DNA from: Dysidea avara
Lineage: Eukaryota; Porifera; Demospongiae; Dictyoceratida; Dysideidae
NCBI RefSeq assembly: GCF_963678975.1
Contig: NC_089273.1
Span: 29,760,973-29,824,972, forward strand
Direction: 5' to 3'
Length of the DNA: 64,000 nt
The notes below the pieces were generated by a model. That model was given only the letters and a program-made list of their open reading frames with translations. It made no database searches and was not told the origin of the DNA. This document shows, piece by piece, positions 1 to 10,044 of the stretch. A program made the translations under genes and the position numbers. The first letter of the stretch is position 1; each line of letters starts with the position of its first letter.

Positions 1-983
1 CTTTGGTTGTAGCACTGTATAACAGGCTGAACATAGCTGAAAGCTAAGCAGAATCGCCACTTTACTTTTGAATCAGTACTTGATAGCTAGGCATGCACAA
101 TGATACATAGGCTGTCACAGAAGTTAATACCTTGCCAAGTGTATATAAGTACATAAAAGTTTAGAAATTATGACCCAAACATTCATATGGAAGGAAGTTA
201 ATGCTTAGGTCTGAGTCAAATATTTATTCATTTATTTAAAGACTTTACAGTGTAAAAAGCAGTGACAGATGAAAGTTTGTACAATGGAATAAACTAACTG
301 CATAATGTAAAAATTACACTGATGGAATACTGGCACCCTGTGCCAGCATCCAAAAACTATATTACTTGTAATTATGCTCAGTGTTCCCAGTTATGTTTGC
401 ATTATGCTCCTAGATTAACAACATTTCTTGCCATAGTCTTGGAACCTTTTTAATCAATGATTGCTCTATTAGAGTATTTACCGCAAAGAGACTGGGCTAT
501 TAGAGAATATTGATCTAAGGAGCTATGAACAATGCATTTGAGTGCTCCATTGCAGTTAGCAGTTCCTGCTGACTGCTCTGTTAGGGAGTATCGATCTAGT
601 TTCAAGGAGTTAAGCTCAATAATTATTTTGAAATATTCACCTAATATGCTAGCATTGCATGCACTATAGCCTATTTAACTGTTCACTACTATTGCAATAG
701 TATACAACATAATGTTTTATCTGTATTTTAGCTGTTATTATGTGCTACCATCAATCAAGAAAATTTGATTGTAATGTCATGTCACTGCCTGCATTTACAA
801 AATTTAAATCAATTTTACGCTTATAAACAGAATTCACACATGCTGGCACCACCCATACGAGAATTCAGTTCATTCTATGCACAGTGAATGTGCAATTACG
901 AGGAGCCTCGTATTGCCAGCTTGGAAGGTGGGGTTCCTGAGTTGCATAGGCGATATGGGAGGGGATGGCCCCTGCTGTAAAAT
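1..983. other. Non-coding stretch with a dispersed repeat
   Basis: No convincing coding region is seen. From about 385 to 700 the DNA matches 34,500-34,690 (shared runs such as GCATTATGCTCCTAG, GGGAGTATCGATCTA and CACCTAATATGCTA), so it is a dispersed repeat rich in ATTATGCT. It also carries the CTATTAGAGTAT motif found near the composite repeats. Confidence 0.5.
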
Positions 984-1202
984 GTGACCGGATAAGCGAA
1001 AAGGGGTTTTCCACACACATCCAATTCTATGAACTTAGAAGTTAGTGTTCAAAAAACACATAGCCCTGAAATTTCTCCATGGGTTTACCTATGTTAGTAC
1101 TCACCACTACACAAATTTTAAATGAATAGCTTATTCCTTACGGAAGTTATGAATTGCCAAAATCAGCAAATTGGATGTGTTTTTTTTTGCAAATTTGGTC
1201 AC
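984..1202. mobile_element. GTGACC-ended MITE, copy 1
   Basis: A ~219-bp element begins GTGACCGGATAAGC and ends GCAAATTTGGTCAC. CACACACATCC near the left end is mirrored by GGATGTGT near the right end. AAAT lies directly outside both ends, a possible 4-bp target duplication. It is non-coding. Related copies lie at 23,427-23,680 and 60,765-61,019, and partial ones near 52,877 and 52,991. Confidence 0.6.
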
Positions 1203-1350
1203 AAATAACTTTTGAAAAATCTTGGGGAAAAGTTGCAATATAGATTGGCATTGTTATTTTAGCATAAATTTTAGGCTGTTTTCAAGCTTTCAAATTGAAA
1301 AAACCCTGTAGCTTCTGGGGGTGCCTGTGAAATTCTACTTTATGTTACAG

Positions 1351-1486
1351 CCATACAACAATAATATCAATATGAATATGACTGGTGAACCCGTGAATAC
1401 TGCATCACATTTTAATAATGGTATGACTTATGACCAGCTACAACGTAATACAAAAGTTGCAGTTGAAATGCGAAAGTTGCAGGGTA
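1351..1486 (+). CDS. Candidate internal coding exon, unknown protein
   Basis: A 136-nt open stretch lies between a good 3' splice site (pyrimidine-rich, ending TTTATGTTACAG) and a perfect 5' splice site (GTAAGT at 1487). It enters in phase 0 and leaves in phase 1, coding about 45 residues that start PYNNNINMNMTGEPVN and include MTYDQLQRNTKVAVEMRKLQ. The N-terminal part is Asn-rich and the C-terminal part looks helical. No partner exon was identified nearby, so the gene would extend outside the window or have unseen exons. The family is not recognised. A chance ORF between splice-like motifs is the alternative. Confidence 0.35.
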
Positions 1487-2209
1487 GTAAGTTTACAATT
1501 GCAGGCTGATGATGTGGCACACTATTGCAGTATTATACTGGACTGAGGCTTTTATCATACAGAGCTCTATCCGATGTAGAAGTGCTTTGACTTTTTGTAC
1601 AGTACACTGTTCAGTTGGATAGCAAAAATTGCACTGCAAAACTCATTTATATTTTGACCCCTGACTACTCCATAATAAAACCCATCCTATGCCTTCAGTT
1701 TTGTCAAACTATGTAAAAGCATTGTATAGACTTTTATGGATTTTCAGTAGCCTCAATTACTTTCTTCAAAATTTTAAGTAATGTGTCAGGCCAGTTACAA
1801 AATTATAGTACTATAATATGTCAAAAAATGACTTACCTGTATACATTGTTAAACAGATCACTGCTCCAATCACACATATCTTATAGAACCATGGCTTCCC
1901 TAATAAAAACAAGTAAGTAATTGTTTACCAAATAATTAACATGAATAGGTTAACAATTACGAGATTTACTATTGCACAGATATACATGTAGTGAAATTCA
2001 TTTAGCAAAATCCAGCACAATACAATAGGGCAGCATTGAAACCTTAGAATATAGTGCACCAATAAAAAAGTACTGAAACAAGTATATGACAGCAAATTAC
2101 TGTAACACAAGAAGAAGTGAATATCCATACTGTGCTGTGGAATTTCCGTAATTGAAATGCACACTAGGGATATTAACTTCTTTTTGTGTTACAATAATTT
2201 GCTGTCATA
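1487..2209. other. No gene seen
   Basis: AT-rich non-coding sequence. A short minus-strand ORF near 1925-2164 is hydrophobic and low in complexity, and is judged spurious. Confidence 0.4.
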
Positions 2210-2433
2210 ATATCTAATCCAAAACAGTCAAGCTGTAAAAAAGACTGCGGCCCTGAGAAAGGCCATGGTGAAAAAAGATGTGAAATCCAAGGTGGCGGCC
2301 AAGAAATGGCTGTGATGGTAGGTTAATGGTAAAAATTTTAATGACGACAATTCAGGTGAATTTTGTGCCAAGACCAAGCGGCACCAAATTCACTGAATTG
2401 TTGTTATTAAAATTTTTACCATTAACCTACCAT
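2210..2433 (+). repeat. Composite repeat copy A: hairpin H1, left arm and loop
   Basis: It starts TCTAATCCAAAACAGTC and carries the conserved arm through GGTGGCGGCCAAGAAATGGC, the loop, and the start of the right arm. Its complement resumes at 3844 after an insertion. The intact version is 36,083-36,411. The arm folds on itself over about 150 bp. Confidence 0.75.
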
Positions 2434-3843
2434 TAGGGACCCGCCGATTATGCTAGCATAATTTTGAGCATAATAGGTACATAAAAGCATTGAGCATAAT
2501 GCCAGCATAATAGGTTAAATATTTGTACGATAGTGTAAACTCTTGCTGGAAAAATGACAATTGCAAAATAAGATCGATATACTCTAATAGAGCAGTCAGT
2601 AACTCTAATAGAACAATCATCAAACTGACTGTTCTATTAGAGTATATATCGATCTTGTCTCTTACATGCAGGCATGCAGCAAGAATTTATTATTTGTGTT
2701 CCAGCCGCTCATTTTTTTTGTTTCTATATAGTGTTAAACTAGCAGTAGGCATTCCAGCCCGATTTTTAAATTTTGGAAAAACGGGCTTTTTATATGCTCA
2801 ATAGATAGAGTATTGATCGATTGCCGATCTCAGAAATATATAGTTTGTTGGGTTGGAATTAGCTACTTTGGCATGTACAGTGCTTAAAAACTGAAAAAAG
2901 GTACATTTTTTCTCCAGGGCTCCCCACACATTTTAAAGGGGAAAATGGCACAATTGAACCAGGAAGCCATCTAACAATCTGGACTATCTTGAAACTGCAG
3001 TTGCTTCTAGCTGCAAGTTTGTACATGTAATGAGAGTAACTTCAGGTCTTATTGGATCTCAGCGATCTTTGTATACTTTGTGGTGAGCAAATATGCTTCA
3101 CCTATTGCACACTTCTCAATACAATGGTGTATACCCATATAGGCAAGTGGCTATCTCAAGTTGGTAAAAACATCACGTTAACAACTTATAAAGGTAAACA
3201 ACTAAAGTGGAGGTGCCACAATGATGCAACAATACCTAAGGTGGAGTTGTGGTTCAATTATGGCATTGTTATGCCAACTTTGAAGTGGTTCATACTTTTG
3301 AGCTGATGACTCAGCCAATAGAAAATTGCTCTGGAGCTGAAAATCGCTAACCCGAGCGAAGTAACTACGCACTTTAAAGTAAGCACCAGTGACTACCTTC
3401 CACCCAACAGTACGTTTTTTTTAAGTTTTAAAGTATTCTACATACATTACAAGGCTTGAAAAGATTACAAAACAACACAAAACGTACTTATATGTAACGC
3501 GCACGATAAAACTACGATTTGCATGATGATCAGCGTGTGGACAAACCCCACAGCGATTTTCATCCTCATTGGAGCTCAGACGACGGAGCAATCCCAAGTT
3601 AAACACGAGTTGTCATTTTGTGCCAGGGTTCTATTGGAGAATATACGGAGAATTTTTTTATTAAAAGATCTCGGATACTGGAATACCTACTAGTAGCAAA
3701 GCATATGAACTAAGGCATGAACATTGAACATAATCGAGTATAATAGGTAAATATTGAGTATAAATTTAAGCATAACAGGTGGATTTTTGAGCAGTGCAGC
3801 ATAGCATAATAGGTAAAATTATGAGCATAATCGGTGGGTCCCT
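2434..3843. mobile_element. 1.4 kb TIR element inserted in hairpin H1
   Basis: The termini are AGGGACCCGCCGATTATGCT on the left and, read inward from the right, AGGGACCCACCGATTATGCT. The 8-9 bp ACCTACCA(T/C) occurs on both sides of the insert, with a 1-2 bp offset, as expected for a hAT-type target duplication. The interior has ATTATGCT/AGCATAAT runs and CTCTAATAGAGCAGTCA motifs. ORFs inside are short and unconvincing, so it is probably non-autonomous. Confidence 0.65.
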
Positions 3844-4064
3844 ACCTACCACCACAGCCATTTCTTGGCCGCCACCTTGGATTTCACATCTTTTTTCACC
3901 ATAGCCTTTCTCAGAGCCGCACTCTTTTTTTACAGCTTGACTGTTTTGGATTAGATTTCACTTCTTTTTGTATTTGTATACCCCAAAGCCAGCCTATGGC
4001 CGGCTTTAGGGCTTTTTAACCTGTCATTTTTTTCTTTACTACAGGAAGAAGAAAAGATGAAGCA
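3844..4064 (+). repeat. Composite repeat copy A: hairpin right arm and S1 segment
   Basis: The right arm of H1 (GCCATTTCTTGGCCGCCACC onward) is followed by the conserved S1 segment, which has its own small palindrome (AAAGCCAGCCTATGGCCGGC) and a purine tract GGAAGAAGAAAAGATGAAGC just before the array. The same order is seen at 36,300-36,519 and 40,640-40,890. Confidence 0.75.
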
Positions 4065-6040
4065 GGATGATTTCTTTGTAGCTGACCTCTCTGCAAGGTG
4101 ATCCTCCTAGCTGATCCCTCTACCAGATGACTTGTTTGTAACTAAACTCTCTACAAGGTAGCTTCTTCTAGCTGATCTTTCTACAGGGTGATTTGTTTCT
4201 AGCTGAATTCTCTACAGGGCGATTTGTTTGCAGCTAAACTGCTGAACTCTCTACAATGTAACTTCTTCTAGCTGAACTCTCTATGGGTGGCTTGTTTCTA
4301 GCTGATCTCTCTACAGGGTGACTTGTTTCTAGCTGAACTCTCTACAGGGTGATTTGTTTGTAGCTGAACTCTCTACAAGGTAACTTCTTCTAGCTGATCT
4401 TTCTACAGGGTGATTTGTTTGTAGCTGAATTCTCTACAAGGCGATTTGTTTGCAGCTGAACTCTTTACATGGTAGTTTCTTTGTAGCTGAACTCTCTACA
4501 ATGTAACTTCTTCTAGCTGAACTCTCTACAGGATGACTTGTTTCTAGCTGATCTCTCTACAGGGTGACTTGTTTGTAGCTGAACTCTCTACAGGGTGATT
4601 TGTTTGTAGCCGAACTCTCTACAAGGTAACTTCTTTTAGCTGATCTTTCTACAGGGTGATTTGTTTGTAGCTGAACTCTCTACAAGGTAACTTCTTTTAG
4701 CTGATCTTTCTACAGGGTGATTTGTTTGTAGCTGAATTCTCTACAGGGCGATTTGTTTGCAGCTGAACTCTCTACATGGTAGTTTCTTTGTAGCCGAACT
4801 CTCTACAGTATAACTTCTTCTAGCTGAACTCTCTACGGGTGGCTTGTTTCTAGCTGATCTCTCTACAGGGTGACTTGTTTGTAGCTGAACTCTCTACAGG
4901 GTGATTTGTTTGTAGCTGAACTCTCTACAAGGTAACTTCTAGCTTATCTTTCTACAGGGTAATTTGTTTGTAGCTGAATTCTCTACAGGGCGATTTGTTT
5001 GTAGCTGAACTCTCTACATGGTAGTTTCTTTGTAGCTGAACTCTCTACAATGTAACTTCTTCTAGCTGAACTCTCTACAGGTGGCTTGTTTCTAGCTGAT
5101 CTCTCTACAGGGTGATTTGTTTGTAGCTGAACTCTCTACAAGGTAACTTCTTCTAGCTGATCATTTTACAGGGTAATTGCTGAATTCTCTACAGGGCGAT
5201 TTGTTTGCAGCTGAACTCTTTATATGGTAGTTTCTTTGTAGCTGAACTCTCTACAATGTAACTTCTTCTAGCTAAACTCTCTACAGGTGGCTTGTTTCTA
5301 GCTGATCTCTCTACAGGGTGATTTGTTTGTAGCTGAACTCTCTACAAGGTAACTTCTTCTAGCTGATCTTTCTACAGGGTAATTTGTTTGTAGCTGATTT
5401 CTCTACAGGGCGATTTATTTGTAGCTGAACTCTCTACAACGTAACTTCTTCTAGCTGAACTCTCTACAGGATGACTTGTTTCTAGCTGATCTCTCTACAG
5501 GGTGACTTGTTTGTAGCTGAACTCTCTACAGGGTGATTTGTTTGTAGCTGAACTCTCTACAAGGTAACTTCTTCTAGCTGATCTTTCTACAGGGTGATTT
5601 GTTTGTAGCTGAATTCTCTACAGGGCGATTTGTTTGCAGCTGAATTCTCTACATGGTAGTTTCTTTGTAGCTGAACTCTCTACAAAGTGACTTCTTCTAG
5701 CTGATCTATCTACAGGATGACTTGTTTCTAACTGAACTCTCTACAGTGTGATCTGTTCATAGCGGAACTTTCTACTGGGTGATTTGTTTGCAGCTAAACT
5801 CTTTGCATGATTGTTTCTTTGTAACTGAACTCTCTACAAGGTTACTTCTTCTAGCTGATCTCTCTACAGGGCAATTTGTTTGTAGCTGAATTCTCTACAG
5901 GGCGATTTATTTGAGCTGAACTCTCTACATGATGGTTTTTTTTTGTAGCTGAACTCTCTATTAGGTACCTTCTTCTAGCTGATCTGACTACAGGATGACT
6001 TGTATGTAGCTGAATTCCCTACAGAATAACTTACAATGTA
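4065..6040 (+). repeat. Minisatellite array A (~31-bp monomer)
   Basis: About 64 diverged head-to-tail copies of a 30-31 bp monomer. Its core TGTAGCTGAACTCTCTACA is an imperfect palindrome (TGTAG/CTACA stem). Monomer variants (GATTTGTTTG, AACTTCTTC, TAGTTTCTTTG spacers) recur in a fixed order every 7-10 monomers, so there is a higher-order repeat. ORFs within it are not genes. Confidence 0.9.
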
Positions 6041-6057
6041 ATATAACTGAGTAAATT

Positions 6058-6243
6058 ATGTATGGGAAAGTTATCAACTCCCAATTCCAATGTTCTACAC
6101 AGACAATTCCAATTCCACAAAACACAACTTCCCATCCTCAACAGATGGACCAGTCTCCACTAATCAATCTCAGTTCACCAAATCTAGTTACCTCTGATCC
6201 CTCCCAGTCAACCACCACCACCCAAGTCAGTAGTGACAAGTGA
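6058..6243 (+). pseudogene. N-terminal segment of LINE ORF, in frame with EN-RT but closed by TGA
   Basis: A 61-codon Ser/Thr/Gln-rich segment (MYGKVINSQFQCSTQTIPIP onward, ending TTTTQVSSDK) is in the same frame as the endonuclease-RT ORF and separated from it only by TGA at 6241-6243. The bases after the stop are CTAG, a context known to favour stop-codon readthrough in animals. It could be the end of ORF1, a linker, or simply decayed sequence. The start codon lies at the truncation boundary and may be fortuitous. Confidence 0.5.
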
Positions 6244-6441
6244 CTAGATCATGTCTGTCTAATCAACATACGTAGTATAGTAAATAAGTTAAAATTTTTC
6301 CAGGACTATGTTTATTCAAGATCCCCTGATGTTATAGGAATAACTGAGACCTGGCTGTCTAGCAAAATTTATGATAATGAAATTCTACCCTCGAACTATT
6401 TACTGATTCGCAAAGATCGTGGCTCTCGTGGTGGTGGAGTC

Positions 6442-8868
6442 ATGCTAGCTGTCCATAATTCCAAATCATACAAAGTTTTACCTTCTCCTCCTTGTTTAGA
6501 AGTGCTTTCAGTTAGTATTGGATCAAGCTCTTCAATTATCTACTGCTTAGTATATATTCCCCCAAACTCCCCTGAAGAGTACTTAAAAGAATTTTTTAAT
6601 TATCTACAGTCACTCAACAGTGCTACTGATAACTTACTACTTCTTGGTGATTTCAATTTTAGTGATGTTAATTGGGACTCCTTGTGTGGCCTTTCTCCTG
6701 CCTCAGCCAAGTTCTGTGATATTATTTTTAATTTGAATCTTTCTCAGCTAATCTGTGAACCTACTCATATTGCTGGAAACATGCATGATCTTATTTTAAC
6801 AAACATTCCCGATCACATATTCATTGTAAATGTTCATTCTGTACCACCTCTGTCTATTCCCTCAGATCATTACATAATAACTTTTGATGTGCAAACTCTC
6901 GATCATTATGTACATAACCAAGCAACAACATCATTTGTCTTTACCAAAGGTGATTACAACAGTCTCTGCTACTTTTTAAGCAATTCTGACTTCACCCCTT
7001 GCCTTGAGTCTGACAATATTGAACATGTGTGGTGCTACATTAGTGAACTTATCAAGGATGGGATAAAACAGTTTATACCCACTGTTAGAGTCAATCGCTA
7101 CAATCAGCCTAAATGGTTCAACTCTTCTATTAGACACAATATTAATCGTGTTCGAACTCTTAGACATAAATACAATAAGCATCCCTCTGAACAGAATAAA
7201 CTCAAACTTGAAAATAACGAAACACTACTCCAAGCTGAAATAAGCAATGCTAAGGCTGACTATGAATCTACTTTGATCTCTAACTTTTCCTACAGCAACT
7301 CTAAAATCTATAAGTACATTCGAAGTTTAACAGATTCCAATTGTATTCCATATTCTGTTTATTATGACTCCATCTCTGCCAACTCTGACTCAGCTAAAGC
7401 CTCCCTTTTCAACAAATATTTTTATTCAGTATTCACCAAAGCATCAAGCCATCCTGTCCCCCCTGATGACATTGATCATCATACTAGGTTATCTGAGTTC
7501 AATATATCTGATAGTGAAGTAATTAACGTTCTTCTTAATTTAGATACCACCAAAGCCATGGGACCTGATGGAATACCACCAATTGTTTTACAAAGGTGTG
7601 CCACAGCCCTTTATCAACTTCTCTGCTATTTATTTAATTTAACGCTTCAGTTTTCATACTTGCCTAGAGACTGGAAAGTCCATAAGATTGTTCCAAATTT
7701 TAAATCAGGTGATCCCACCTCAGTGAAAAATTACCGTCCAATTTCTCTACTCAGTAATACATCTAAAGTTCTAGAATGTATCATCTACAACAAAATGGTT
7801 GATCACATTTCGGCCTACATCAACCCTGCTCAGTTTGGATTTATGCGCAATTGGTCTACTACTCAACAGCTACTTCTATTTCTACACAATGCATTTTCTT
7901 CTCGTGACCAATTTGATGCCATCTACTTAGATATCAGTAAGGCTTTTGATTCGGTTTCCCATTCTTATCTATTGTCCAAACTTCATAACTTTAACATTTC
8001 AGGTAGCTTGTGGCTTTGGCTTCAAGCCTACCTTAGTACCAGATCCCAGTTTGTTTCTATTAATAACTGTTATTCTGATCTTTTATCTGTTGAATCTGGG
8101 GTACCCCAGGGCAGTATTCTCGGTCCACTTCTCTTTATCATGTTTATGAATGATCTACCTAATTCTATTACTGACAGTGAGGCTTTACTCTTTGCAGATG
8201 ACACCAAATGTTTCAGGCACATTAAAACACCTGGCGAACAACTGTTACAACGTGACATTGACAACCTCTTTAGCTGGAGTACATCCTCTAATTTACATTT
8301 TAACTCATCTAAAAGCTGCCATTTATCTTTTAACTGGAAGTCTCCTACATCATATACTATTAGTGGTAACATAATCATTACTAAACAATCACATAAAGAT
8401 CTCAGAGTTACATTAAGTGATAATCTTGAATGGAAAACTCATCATGACATTATTTTAAGTAAAGTTTATAAGACATTGGGTCTTGTACGAAGAACCTTTA
8501 GTTCATTTATACCACCACTGGCTAAAGTTAAGCTATACGTATCTCTAATCAGGTCTCAGCTCATGTACTGCTCCCCTATCTGGCGTCCATATTTAGTGAA
8601 AGACATCAGTAACCTAGAACATCTTCAGAGACGAGCCACAAAGTATATTTTGAACGATTACATTTCCGACTATAAAGCTAGACTTATCAAACTAGAGCTT
8701 CTCCCATTAATGTACACCTTTGAACTTTCAGACATCATGTTTTTCATCAAATCTATCAAAAATCCAACCAGTAGTTTCAACATTCACCATTTCATTTCCT
8801 TCTCTACCAGTGCCAGATCAGGAGGCTTCAAATTACATCACAATCCCTCCACCACTAACAAGCAATGA
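6442..8868 (+). CDS. LINE ORF2: AP endonuclease plus reverse transcriptase
   Basis: This encodes the enzyme that nicks target DNA and reverse-transcribes the element RNA in place. Endonuclease coding already begins at about 6259 (NIRSIVNKL, then ITETWL), upstream of the first ATG at 6442. Later motifs are GDFNFSDVNW and SDHYIITF. The RT domain has YLDISKAFDS (motif A), SGVPQGSILGPLLF (motif B) and the catalytic LLFADDTKCF (motif C). After the in-frame TGA at 8866 the same frame continues with HFYFVRICRLWNALPLID, the conserved CR1-type C-terminal signature, to a TAA at 9112-9114. The element therefore has two in-frame TGA codons and is probably inactive, unless they are read through. CpG decay of CGA to TGA would explain both. 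The length to the first stop (808 aa) is close to a usual CR1 ORF2 minus its ends. Confidence 0.88.
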   Translation: MLAVHNSKSYKVLPSPPCLEVLSVSIGSSSSIIYCLVYIPPNSPEEYLKEFFNYLQSLNSATDNLLLLGDFNFSDVNWDSLCGLSPASAKFCDIIFNLNLSQLICEPTHIAGNMHDLILTNIPDHIFIVNVHSVPPLSIPSDHYIITFDVQTLDHYVHNQATTSFVFTKGDYNSLCYFLSNSDFTPCLESDNIEHVWCYISELIKDGIKQFIPTVRVNRYNQPKWFNSSIRHNINRVRTLRHKYNKHPSEQNKLKLENNETLLQAEISNAKADYESTLISNFSYSNSKIYKYIRSLTDSNCIPYSVYYDSISANSDSAKASLFNKYFYSVFTKASSHPVPPDDIDHHTRLSEFNISDSEVINVLLNLDTTKAMGPDGIPPIVLQRCATALYQLLCYLFNLTLQFSYLPRDWKVHKIVPNFKSGDPTSVKNYRPISLLSNTSKVLECIIYNKMVDHISAYINPAQFGFMRNWSTTQQLLLFLHNAFSSRDQFDAIYLDISKAFDSVSHSYLLSKLHNFNISGSLWLWLQAYLSTRSQFVSINNCYSDLLSVESGVPQGSILGPLLFIMFMNDLPNSITDSEALLFADDTKCFRHIKTPGEQLLQRDIDNLFSWSTSSNLHFNSSKSCHLSFNWKSPTSYTISGNIIITKQSHKDLRVTLSDNLEWKTHHDIILSKVYKTLGLVRRTFSSFIPPLAKVKLYVSLIRSQLMYCSPIWRPYLVKDISNLEHLQRRATKYILNDYISDYKARLIKLELLPLMYTFELSDIMFFIKSIKNPTSSFNIHHFISFSTSARSGGFKLHHNPSTTNKQ

Positions 8869-9250
8869 CACTTTTACTTTGTAAGGATCTGTCGCTTATG
8901 GAATGCGCTTCCATTAATTGATGTTAATCTGTCTATTGACACTATCAGGTACAGAGTCAAGTCCCACTTCTGGAATCATTTCATTCATAACTTTGACCCC
9001 CTCAACCCCCATACACTGCACTACCACTGTCCCTGTAGTCGGTGTGTTACTGATCATTTCTCGATTAACTGTTTTAGACAATTTATCATGTGTTCTTTTA
9101 TTATTATTTTATAATTACTACTTTTGGCTGTAGGAACAAGCCTACAGACCTTTAGTACACCATGTGTATTGTCAATTCTTGTATCTGTGTGTGTACCTAA
9201 GCTCATGCTTGTATGTGTGTACTATAAAGCATTAATAAATAAATTAAAAT

Positions 9251-9470
9251 GCAGCTGAATGCTTTATTAGGGTGACTGTTCTATTAGAGTATCTCGATCT
9301 CGCATTTGCTGCACCTATTTGCCTTTCGAATCATAACTCAGTGATTTGTAATCTGATTCTTCTGTACTACTGCAAGGACTTTCTATGATGATTATTCCAG
9401 CTACATACTGATTTTCAGCTCGTTGCTCTAAGCTAGGGTCCGCAACGCGAAAAATCGATATCCTCCAATC
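9251..9470 (+). repeat. Composite repeat copy A: S2 segment (truncated)
   Basis: After the LINE, S2 of the composite repeat resumes: TTAGGGTGACTGTTCTATTA, then ATCTCGATCTCGCATTTGCT and TTCCAGCTACATACTGATTT. It matches 39,380-39,560 and the complement of 54,700-54,870 and 56,240-56,430. The downstream part of S2 and a second hairpin are missing here. Confidence 0.75.
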
Positions 9471-9476
9471 AACTAC

Positions 9477-9692
9477 CTAACTATTGTCATGTGTTAGACT
9501 AAGTGTAACTTGAATAACACCAGCGTGGCAGCCAAGTTTGTCACTTTCTTTTGGTAGAAAACGATACAAATGTCTTAAAATCACGTGATTTTTCGTTGCA
9601 GCAGTTCGTAGGATTCTTCGTATGTCACGATATTCACTCTCAACATTGTTCAAGTAGTCTATCATCAACTCGAAGTATTGGTGGTTTGATTT
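9477..9692 (-). CDS. Exon-like ORF, unknown protein
   Basis: A minus-strand open stretch reads PIKSNHQYFELMMIDYLNNV, then ESEYRDIRRILRTAATKNHV, ILRHLYRFLPKESDKLG and VIQVTLSLTHDNS before the stop. The charged, helix-friendly composition is more protein-like than nearby frames. An AG lies just upstream (CTGCTACCAG at about 9700 on this strand), so it may be a terminal exon. No family is recognised. It abuts the end of composite repeat A, so the gene may have been cut by that insertion. Confidence 0.3.
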   Translation of the reverse strand, partial: KSNHQYFELMIDYLNNVESEYRDIRRILRTAATKNHVILRHLYRFLPKESDKLGCHAGVIQVTLSLTHDNS

Positions 9693-9699
9693 TATTGGT

Positions 9700-10040
9700 C
9701 AGTTTCTGGTAGCAGCACGATCTGTGCAGCTTTTTGGCGACAGACAAAATGTTTCTTCCTCTGGAGCACAGGACAAGCAGAGCAGCAACTGCGCCGTGGG
9801 TCAGCAATGACCAGTACTAGGTAAAGTACCTGCATGCGGAGTATGGTTATAATTGAAGCTTGTTAGCCATCTGGCTGAGCCATCAATATGCTGAAATTCG
9901 GCCAAAATGACGCGATTTTTGCAAACAATTACCAGAATAGTTGATACATCAGTGAGACAGTCTCAAACAGCAAGGATATGAAGCTTATAAACACCTAACA
10001 ATACGGCTATCTCGCCCAGTAAACGCATAGAGCAATCCAA
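9700..10040. other. No gene seen
   Basis: Unique-looking sequence with no repeat or convincing ORF detected. Confidence 0.35.
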
Positions 10041-10044
10041 CGCA

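Larger units (their letters stand above)
6050..9250 (+). mobile_element. CR1/L2-type LINE, 5'-truncated, inserted in composite repeat A
   Basis: A non-LTR retrotransposon with an APE-type endonuclease, a reverse transcriptase, a 3' UTR with a hairpin (GGCTGTAGG...CCTACAG near 9130-9155) and an AT-rich tail ATTAATAAATAAATTAAAAT. Its left edge abuts array A at about 6050 and its right edge rejoins the composite repeat at GCTGAATGCTTTATTAGGG, matching 39,380. The left edge falls at the first codons of an open frame, so the 5' part is missing. Confidence 0.85.

Noticed and set aside
3052..3606. ORFs inside the 1.4 kb insert as transposase remnants
   Set aside because: No hAT or other transposase motif is recognised, and the frames are short and uncorrelated.
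4065..6040. CRISPR array (regular repeats with spacers)
   Set aside because: Repeats are continuous and diverged with no unique spacers, the genome is eukaryotic and no cas genes are present.
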